Shown here: positions 55,790-64,000 of the stretch, in pieces
How positions within the stretch are numbered: the stretch's first letter is position 1
How the letters are laid out: each line of letters begins with the position of its first letter
Source of the DNA: Dicyema japonicum
Lineage: Eukaryota; Dicyemida; Rhombozoa; Dicyemidae
Assembly: GCA_011109175.1 (NCBI GenBank)
Contig: RDEW01000009.1
Coordinates: 516,875 to 580,874 of the forward strand
Length of the DNA: 64,000 nucleotides
Reading direction: 5' to 3'
The notes under the pieces: model-generated
The model's database searches: none
Told to the model about the DNA's origin: nothing
The model's input: only the letters and a program-made list of their open reading frames with translations
Made by a program: the position numbers and the translations under genes

Positions 55790-57790
55790 TTGTTTAAGTT
55801 TAGCAAGAATCCTTTAGGGAATGAGGATGGAGAAGACGTAGATATTACATTAAAATTTCTCCAAACTGGAGAGCAGCTGGATGCGATGGAGTGTGCAATT
55901 TCTTTATTAAGAAATTAACATCAATACATGACTCTTTTTGTGAAGAAATCGTCAAGATGGTGAATACTCACCTCAAGAGTGGTTTTACATGGGAATAACA
56001 TATTTGATCCCAAAAAAGTTAATTGTAAGTCTCCAAAAGACTTGAGACCTATTACCTGTATGCCAAATATGTACAAGATGACAACGAAATGTGTGAATAA
56101 GAAACTATCAGACTACATTGAAGCATATAGACTGATTAGTGACAACCAACTGGGAACTCGTAGATTCTGTCAAATGGGCCAAAGAGCAAGCACTAATACA
56201 GCTTAACAAAAAACAGTGTATCAATCAGGAGAACGGGATAATTTGGCTACTGCCTGGATAGACGTTAAAAAGGTTTTCGATTCCGTGGATCATGATTTCC
56301 TGAATAAAGTACTTAAGACATCTGGATTGCCTGTTTGGATCGTTAATTTTATTAAAAACTTGGTAACTAAATGGAAGATTAAATTGACATTTAGTCAGAA
56401 AATGATTGGAGTAGTGAAAGTGAAAAGGGGGATCCACTGTCCCCTCAGATCTTTGTCCTTGTGATGGATGTGTTAAGCAAATCATTAAATGAAAAATTTC
56501 GAGAGTGATAATTAACAATCCAGATCGGATGTCACTAACATACGCAACAAATCATCTATTGTTTATGGACTGTTAAGAATGATGAATCAATCAATGCTTT
56601 CTTTGAGGCTGCTGGACTTGAAAAGAATTTTGATAAGTCAGCAACAAATGTACGTAGCTCCTCTGAGTAGGCAAAGTTACTTGATGGACTTGATGGTCAC
56701 CGCTAGCTGGGAGTGCTTTAAGATAAGTCAAGCAGTGTTTTGAAGAATGATGTATTGAAGGCAATTTTTGATACTATGAACAAGAAAATAAATAATTTAG
56801 CAGATACGAAACCTAACTCTGCTAATAAAAAGGAAGTCTTTGCATTCAACTATCTTTGAATGTTTCCAAGAAACAAATACGGACATTACGGAATCCTCCA
56901 CATGGTTAATGCATGGGAACAATTCTCCACGCTCAGAAGGAAACATTGTGTCTGGTTCAAGACCGTAATTTGTTTTTTGAAACTGGTGAGCAAGCAAGTT
57001 GCAGTCACTGCCACTCTGCAAGAAATCAGTTGATCATTTGGCAACCAGATGCGGACGAATGCTTAATAGTGATTATTTGAAGAGACACAATGAAGTAAAA
57101 AATGTATTCATCTGCATCTGTGTCGCCAATTCGGAATCAAGCAGTCGAAGAAATTGAAGAACCATTCGGTCCAATCTGTAGTGCTAATGAAGCTGTTGAG
57201 ATCAGAGTTGACTCACTATAACTACTGATACAAATATTCTGAACAATAAACCAGACATTTTCGTAGTGGACAAATTAAGGAGAAAGATAACATTAATTGA
57301 AGTTGGAATCACTTCACAGAAAAATTTGAAGAATGTTGAAATTGAAAAATTCCTACAAGTACGATCTTTTAGCAAGCGAACTTGTTTTATTGCACGAAGC
57401 GAAAGTTACAATTATCCCCGTTGTTTTAACCTGGGATGGAATCGTCACCAATATTACAAACATTATCTTAATTCCCTTAAAATTGAATACCCGGTCAGAG
57501 CATGTATACAGACCATTACACTAAAGAAAACTCTTGAAAGTATGTGTGTTGACTAATAAACATGGAATTAAAACTCAAGATAACGAATTTTCCCAGATGA
57601 TTTATTATTTCCTGATCATGAGACCGAGAAATGGAATTTAATGACGAAGCTTTGGATGAGAATATCCTCACAATATTTCTGATAAAACCGATGAACAGGA
57701 GAACTATGAAATGATATCCACTGAGACTGATAACGTGCTTGAAAAGTCGAACAATGGGCAATCACTAGACAAGACAGCTGTTTCTCCTGG
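55790..57790 (+). mobile_element. RLE-type LINE, degenerate (RT and endonuclease)
   Basis: RT motifs appear in order but in several frames: PKDLRPITCMPNMYKMTTKC and YIEAYRLISDNQLGTRRFCQ (56030-56170), AWIDVKKVFDSVDHDFLNKV (56250-56310), then a degraded active-site region near 56530. A zinc-knuckle region lies near 57000-57060. The restriction-like endonuclease follows at 57240-57560 (NNKPDIFVVDKLRRKITLIE, VGITSQKNL). An acidic C-terminus runs to about 57790. It faces a related element on the other strand (57850-60488). Confidence 0.65.
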
Positions 57791-57849
57791 TTCTCTTCGA
57801 CGTCACCTCTGAGTTCAGAGCCTCTTAGATATGAATAGTCACTATTGTA

Positions 57850-60488
57850 ACCTCATCATCATAGTTATCAACTTTCAACCCATGTCTATGCTCGATTATC
57901 ATGCTCTCTAAAGTTTTTTTAATCGTCATTGATTATGTACGCCCTTGTAGAGACATCCACGTTGAGTCTTTCCATATAGGACTTGTAGTAATTTGTTACT
58001 ACTCCATCTTCTGTCAAAACAATCGGAATTATTGTCACCTTGGCCTTGTGAATTTGTGCTAGTTCTTGCCAGAAGGTCGTATTTGTGGAGTTTTTCCACT
58101 TCAACATGTTTTAGCAAATCTTGGGAAGTGATCCCTACTTCTATTAGTATTATTTCGTTTTTGATTTATCGTGTACGAAAATATCAGGTTTGTTATTTTT
58201 AAGTTGTGTATTCGTCTGTAGTGTTATATCCACTCGTATTTCAACTTTACTGTTTGAAATAATCGATTGTACTGTATGCGTCCTTACCATCTTGGTTCAT
58301 TTAATTCCAAATTGACGACATAGGTGTATTTTTCTTACAACTTCGTTACGTCGCCGCATGTACGAACCGCTAAGCATCTTGGTACACGTGTAGCCAGGTG
58401 ATTTAGACTTTTTTGACCATACACAATGACTGCAAATTGCTTTCATCTTTTCAAAGAACAGATTCCGATCATGCATTCCGACTTTGGACTATTGTTTCTC
58501 CCAGTAAGCCATTCTGTTGATATATTGACATCGACATTCGTATTTTCAAAACATTTAAATATAATTGAATGAAGCAATTTCTGATTAGTCTTCTACAAAT
58601 AATTCTACTTTTGATATTCTTTTATATGTCAGTGTTCAAATTAGATAGGTCATCCAGATTGTATTTGAGTGCAATAAATCTTGCGATAGTGGTCATATAT
58701 GTTTTCCTTTGTTTTAAGACCCGCAAGATTTATGTCCTTCAAAGACTCATGGAAAATTTCCTCTCAAGGTCGGTCAAAAAACGAAAGAACATGCATTCAA
58801 TCTAATAAGAAATTGAGGTTTATCCACTCCAAAACTATTCCAGCTGAGATATATTCGTTCTTTGTTAGCAGGTTTTAAATGTACTCGTAAGTTAGTATAC
58901 CGGATTTCTAAATCAATAGCTTTAAATTCACGTGGTTCAATGTCGATAAGCCCAATGTAATAATTATATAGCGAGAATGCGTATTCATTTATCGCTTTAA
59001 ACAAGTTTACAGCGTTTAATTTCGAATTCGCCAGCATCTCTATCCTTTTCTTCACATTTTCAGCAATTTTTTTAAACTTTATCTTTCATAACCTTACTCC
59101 CTTTATCTTCTAGCATTCCAAGATAGTGATGTCCCTCACAACCATTTAGATAACTTGTATCTTTGGCACATTTCAGATTAGTTGCAGACTTTTCACAGTT
59201 TCTTTTAAGGTCAGCAACACCCAGATATTCATTAATATCCTCCATCATTTTTAGAATAGTATTTTCATATTCGGCTATTATTTTCAGGTCGTCAATAAAA
59301 AGAAAATGGTTAGTCGCAAATGTCACAATAGACGGATCACTCTGATCAATACATATCTTCGGGAATTTTATATTTAATTATTAAAGCCTGTTCTTTTGCA
59401 CCTTGGCACTGCCTTCTTGCTCCAAGCTGATTATCCGAGATAAGATTGAGCCCCTCAATATAATCCGTAAGTTTTGTATTAACAAATTTGTGACAAGTTT
59501 GTACAATATAGGCATGCAGGTCGTAAGTCATTCGGAGAACAGCAGTCTTCTTTTTTCGGAATGAGGTACGTAATCCCAGTATAGAACCATTCTTCCGGGC
59601 AATATTCACCACTCACTATCTTGATAATCTCTCCACTCAGATAACTATGAGGAGAATCAAATTTCTTGACAAAAAATCCATATACTCCATCACAGCCAGA
59701 GCTCTTCCAATTCGGCGTATAGTGAATAATGTTCTTAACAAACTCAACGGTAACTCCTCTGCTCCTGTTATTTCGCCTCCCAACAATATTTCTGTGAGAA
59801 TAATTCTGATCCTTTTCCCATACATCTTTCCAAAACACGCACTCATCTTCTGTAACTTTACAATCATTTATTATTGACGTCATCGTTAAGCCTCCTCTTG
59901 TTCAGCTCAAAACAAAAATTATCTCGTCTAAAGGATTTTCTTGATTCATGAATTGAGATTTTTTTCCATGATCTTGATTTTGTCTTCAATTAGGGTAGAG
60001 ATACTTTTTAGTTCTCCCTTCTGATTTCTTGTATCAAAAGAGCATAAAACATCAAGAGGTTTTTCCCTTTCTTCCCTTGACTGCTTCCCAGTAAACTCAT
60101 AGACTAAGACACAATTCTCTTTGAATTTTGCAATTCTCTTCTCTACGTTTTCCCTCCAACAGCTTTTTACTGATTGCTTCTTTGTCAAATTTTCATATGC
60201 GCATTGTGCAGCATATATAATGTCAGTTATCTCATTCATGTCCGTTGGCGGAGATGATGACACATAATTTGATATCACTGCATTTAATGTAGTAAGAACA
60301 TCCTTTTTAAGCAACTTATATGGAATCTTCTGTGTGGGTTTCCTTCCATCTCGGGGAACTGATTTAACTCTTTCAATTTGAACATAAAATTCTTCTTTGC
60401 ATCTTCCATACATGGAAATTTCTGTTTTTGGTAAGTTGTTCTCTGAGTCTCCTGATCCGATTAAAGCATCTCGACTTTTCTGGTCCAC
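57850..60488 (-). mobile_element. RLE-type LINE, nearly full length but decayed
   Basis: Reading leftward, 60488-59946 is the N-terminal ORF part with KLLKKDVLTTLNAVISNYV and DIIYAAQCAYENLTKKQ. 59883-59480 leads into the RT (YTPNWKSSGCDGVYGFFVKK, ITYLIPKKEDCCSPNDLRP). 59612-59346 has YIEGLNLISDNQLGARRQCQ. 59326-59072 has the active-site strand ATNHFLFIDDLKIIAEYENT. 59055-58774 continues the thumb. 58117-57919 ends in the endonuclease (VGITSQDLLKHVEVEKLHKYD). Frames change at each junction. It is the most complete RLE element in the window, and its N-terminal part is related to the fragment at 6666-7367. Confidence 0.7.
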
Positions 60489-60879
60489 GCGCGTATTTTT
60501 TATAAGGCTTTACATTCAATAGTTTTCTAGCGCCGAGTACACTTTTATGAGTGGAGAAACGAGCATTGAATTACTGGACGATGAGACTCCATCCACCCTA
60601 AGAGATTCTCCTGAATCTTTTTCGCAGAGTTGACAAACTGTTGAGATCCACTTGATCCTGTCACCTGATCGAATCTCAGTGATTAATGCTTTGAGGGACA
60701 GCAGATGAGAGAGATTTCATAGATCGTGCTAGTTCCATTGGCATCATGTAGTCCTGAAGACACACTTCTCTCGGTTTCTATCTTCAATATTCTCTGTAAG
60801 ACAGCCTCAGGATTTGTTTGCAAACTGGTGAAAACAGACATACACACCACCACTAGAACATAAATTATTATGTATGCTA

Positions 60880-61195
60880 TATAATAATAAAAGCCTTTTC
60901 ACGAGAGCCATAATATTTATATCTCCGCATAGGCAGGACACACACTTTATTTAAGTAAAGAACAGTTAATTTTAACTAATCGTAGAACCAAGGAATGATC
61001 TTCACTTCTTTTTTTTCTTTTTCTTGTGTGTGGGTCCTTTCCAGACAATCCAGTTCTGTAGTGAGTATCCACTGATGACGGCGTCACTCGTCAATCCCTT
61101 TTAGCATCGTAGATGCTTGGAACTTTTCACCAGGTGAACAGCAGCGAGAATCGAACCCGTAACCTAAGCCACTTTAGCCGACACCTATAATAATA
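60880..61195 (-). repeat. tRNA-derived SINE with LINE-like tail
   Basis: The head at the right carries, on the minus strand, GTGTCGGCTAAAGTGGCTTA and the B box GGGTTCGATTC (complement of 61148-61158). The left end is TATAATAATAAAAGCC followed by CACGAGAGCCATAATATTTA, the LINE tail also found at 17757. It is the best example of the family in this window. Confidence 0.7.
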
Positions 61196-62455
61196 AATTT
61201 AATTTTTATAAACTTAATAATAAATATCTCTCTTTTCTTTCCTTAATAAAAAGTTTTATAAATTTAAGAATAAATATTTTCTAATTTAAAAAAATCAGTG
61301 ATTAAAAAATCGCCCCTTGGAAGAAAGAAGGTCGTCTCTGAGGGGCGATATGGTAGATTTACAGTCGCTTAAAAAGATAAACAAAACCATCCGAGTAGAA
61401 CAATGAAAAACGACAGATAGGTGATAGCAGGTGATATTGGAAGGGCATCGTCAGCAAAGCCAGTTACGGTTAAGGCCAAAATACCTCAGAGGTCACGTGA
61501 TAAAATACATACTGAAATTTCGGAGATATTCTTTCAGCTAAATCATCTGTGCTCGATTGTGCATGTGGTTTTATTAATTGTGACCTTGGCTTTGAAAAAG
61601 CAAGATGTTAGAGAAAACAAGGAGAGCTGCAATTAAGCTCTCTCTGAACAAGAAGCTGAGTGATAGTCTATGCGAGAAGGAAAATATTCTGCTAGTACCA
61701 ATTAGCAGGACTGTGGAGGATTGAATCGACGGTTTCAGGAGGAAATCAAAGACCAAGGACACATACATAAGACTGAGAGAATCGTTTTGAGAGAATAAAT
61801 TAAGGAGGGAAAGTCTAGGTGCAGAGTTCAAGCCTTGAGGTAGGGCTAAAATGTAATACTCCTCCAAATAACTCTTCACTCTGATTTGAAGCAGGCAAGT
61901 CTTCTTGCATTCCCAGTGATCCCAAAAGAATCTTTCTATCCACTCAATGCTGTGTCCTAAGGTACAGTAAGACCTATACCACCAAAACCAACAAGAAGAG
62001 ATAACCGAAGCCATCAGTAGTCATCGAAATGTATATTTAAAATCACTTAAACGACTGACATAATTTCACCGTCAATGAGAGATAGAATATCTTATTTATC
62101 ATAACAGGGGGAACTTCGGAGGTTGAAAAGGATTTTAGAAACAGGAGGCAGTTTTTGAGCGTAAAAATCCATCATGATTCTCTAGAAAAATCAAACTGTT
62201 GGCAAACCTGACCAGAAGCGTTATTTATCATCCTACGATTCCCTTATTCGATTTCTTATTATTTCACACCAAAAAATTCAAGAGAGGGAAATTTGAGACA
62301 ATATCCTCTATTTGTATTCGAAAAAAGGTAAAACATTCAGCACTCATGATCGGAAAGAAAAAGAAGGGGACCGCTTTCATTTCCAAAAACGAGGGAAAGA
62401 CTCGAATAAAGTAAATGAACAAATGGATAAATTTTCGATGTTCTTTTCATGCTAA
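61196..62455. other. Uncertain region, possible retroelement relic
   Basis: A minus-strand frame of 146 codons (62014-61574) includes YYILALPQGLNSAPRLSLLN, slightly like a reverse-transcriptase turn, but no second motif supports it. It could be the downstream part of the element at 62460-62730. Confidence 0.25.
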
Positions 62456-62459
62456 CGCC

Positions 62460-62730
62460 AAGTAGGACATCTTTGACAGAGTTAAAGGCTTTCGCAAATC
62501 CAATTTCTCCTCAGATTCAGATAATAGCTTTACGAACTTTTTTGCCTTATTGATCCCCACTTCGCATCCGCCTTTGATTCCCACGCCCGGCTGTAAAGAG
62601 TTAATGTCGCCTGAAATATTCACAATTACTGATCGACAAGCAATCTTTTTGACAAACGATGGAGAATTTTACTGACTGTAATGGGACGATTTCCACCGTC
62701 TTTCTTTCCCAGCGTAGTTAAGTTTTCAGA
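62460..62730 (-). pseudogene. YLDD-type RT, N-terminal fragment
   Basis: On the minus strand GGNRPITVSKILHRLSK and, in the next frame, VKKIACRSVIVNISGDINSL and QPGVGIKGGCEVGINKAKKF are readable. This is the start of the RT domain of the YLDD family and complements the C-terminal pieces found elsewhere in the window. Confidence 0.5.
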
Positions 62731-63640
62731 AAATAGGATTTTACGTCAAAAATCGAAGCATTCTAGAAAGCGACGCGTTCAAAAGATTCAAAATTCTTCC
62801 AGATAGAAGTGTAGCTGACTGACCAACAAATTGAGATAAAAGGTCCATGAGATGTCCGGATTTAAAACCATCAACTCCCCTAATACTAATCCTTCAGCAT
62901 CATGAAGGTCGGCATAATGAGCGGTCTCTCGAAGACAGACAGGCGTATAGAGATTGTTTATAATTGGAGGTTGCTTTTACCTTAGAAGAGAAACTGTCTC
63001 AAGGGAACAATTCGCTAGGCTTGAATCAGTACACACAGTCCGAAGTGCCAGAGTCAGATCTTTTTACATCAATTTTTTTCTAGTGTATGAACGAAGCATT
63101 TCAAGCCACGAGGACGGTTGGCTGATAAATGAGGTTAGTGGTGTCCTTAAAGCTAAGTACCTGAAAGACAAAGGCATAATCCAGTCTCTTTTAGAGTCAT
63201 TGAGAATAACTTTTTAAATACAAGACACGAGTTCAGAGGAAAAAACCTAGAGGATCCTAACAAGAATACCTTTTTGCGTTGATTATTTGAGATGACAGTC
63301 AACAACGATTCTGTGGTGATATGATCGATATTTTCCAATTGGGAGGTACTTTTGTATTGATGACAAAATTATGAAAAACTATCTGCTCACATCGCTCATT
63401 ACCAACTAATTCCAGTGGAGAAAGCTTAATCGTTTTTTTCACTCATAGAACACGCTATGCCTGCTGTCAGCTTAGTATTTTATTAAATAGACACAACTCT
63501 TTTGAACTGACAGACACAAGACACACAACTCTACTGGAGAGAGCAAAAAGGACACAGACGAACTTATTTTATTATATGAATAAGACTATAGAAGCAAGAA
63601 AGACAAAACTAACAAAAAATTGAACGAGGGTTAACCACTA
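62731..63640. other. Intergenic, no clear feature
   Basis: Short frames only. May contain more of the YLDD element's 5' region. Confidence 0.3.
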
Positions 63641-63646
63641 AAAAGA

Positions 63647-64000
63647 TTAAGAATCCGCATAGACATCATCATCGTCAATGATGACAGTCTTCATCCTAAA
63701 ATTTAGAGAATAACGATAACCTTTAAAACTCTCGACTGGCACGTGATACATTAGTAATCCAATCTTCAGATTCATCTTGACGTTCCTACTTATACGACTC
63801 TAATGCGTTTTGGAACATTTCTGAGTGGTAAAAATGAGTTACTTTATTCCATTCTTCCACAAAAATTATTAAGCTCAACGTCAATTTTGACATTGTCGAC
63901 GCACATGCACTTCTTCGCAAATTTTTCGATAACCTTCACTGCAAGTGGGGCACGAGATTTCGATTTTCTTAATTATTAAAAATGAGAAGAATACTTTCCG
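63647..64000 (-). CDS. RPL31: Ribosomal protein eL31 (partial, 5' end outside window)
   Basis: eL31 lies at the exit side of the large ribosomal subunit. On the minus strand the readable exons give SKSRAPLAVKVIEKFAKKCM, DNVKIDVELNN, the NVPKRIRV core and YHVPVESFK. The protein ends TVIIDDDDVYADS before the stop at 63647. Introns are 63968-63994 (27 nt), 63821-63842 (22 nt) and 63696-63720 (25 nt). Three one-base deletions are needed to keep frame: one in the T run near 63855-63860, one near 63795-63800 and one next to the last intron. The intact introns rule out a processed pseudogene. Assembly error or a decaying duplicate are both possible. Confidence 0.75.

Noticed and set aside
61574-62014. 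146-codon minus-strand frame with an LPQG-like motif
   Set aside because: One short RT-like stretch without supporting motifs; not enough to call a reverse transcriptase.
1-64000. CRISPR array, operon or bacterial defence system
   Set aside because: The window is eukaryotic with spliceosomal introns. No regular spacer-repeat array or prokaryotic gene cluster is present.

Overview
The window is AT-rich animal nuclear DNA. It carries about ten host genes set among dense, mostly broken retroelements. The clearest signature is intron size: every host gene I could thread has spliceosomal introns of roughly 19-29 nt (20 of them in pyruvate carboxylase alone, all GT-AG except one GC-AG). Introns this short in an animal with ADAM17-, virilizer- and CHRAC1-like genes point to a dicyemid mesozoan (Dicyema type). 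That assignment is an inference from intron length plus gene content. Other reduced lophotrochozoan parasites, such as orthonectids, are the main alternative.

Layout. 1-2400: integrase remnant and repeat debris. 2398-6424: complete pyruvate carboxylase (+). 6660-7860: retroelement fragments. 8009-12676: virilizer/VIRMA homologue (+), scaffold of the m6A writer complex. 13300-19780: LINE, SINE, YLDD-type retroelement and restriction-like-endonuclease (RLE) LINE fragments. 19878-22232: ADAM17-like sheddase (-). 22855-23183: CHRAC1-like histone-fold protein (+). 24018-25665: LINE. 25744-26331: SANT-domain gene (+). 28063-29012: YOD1/OTU1 deubiquitinase (+). 29804-39590: retroelements, with an IBR zinc-finger gene fragment near 33.7 kb. 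40462-40715: shortened SmD3 (-). 40930-49600: SINEs, LINEs, YLDD elements and one small unidentified gene near 43.6 kb. 50444-51596: SENP/Ulp1 SUMO protease (-). 52036-60490: LINE pieces and two RLE LINEs meeting tail to tail near 57.8 kb. 63647-64000: 3' part of ribosomal protein eL31 (-), cut by the window edge.

The genes are ordinary housekeeping and signalling genes. I see no operon, and the neighbours do not form an obvious pathway. The mobile fraction is structured: APE-type LINEs with a conserved 3' end, tRNA-derived SINEs that carry LINE-like 3' ends, RLE-type LINEs, and a YLDD reverse-transcriptase family whose C-terminal nuclease-like domain recurs as isolated pieces.

Several otherwise intact genes (pyruvate carboxylase, virilizer, ADAM17, eL31) are each interrupted by one or more single-base deletions, usually in or beside homopolymers. 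I read these mainly as residual long-read assembly errors. For eL31, gene decay is also possible. No tRNA, rRNA or CRISPR array was found.
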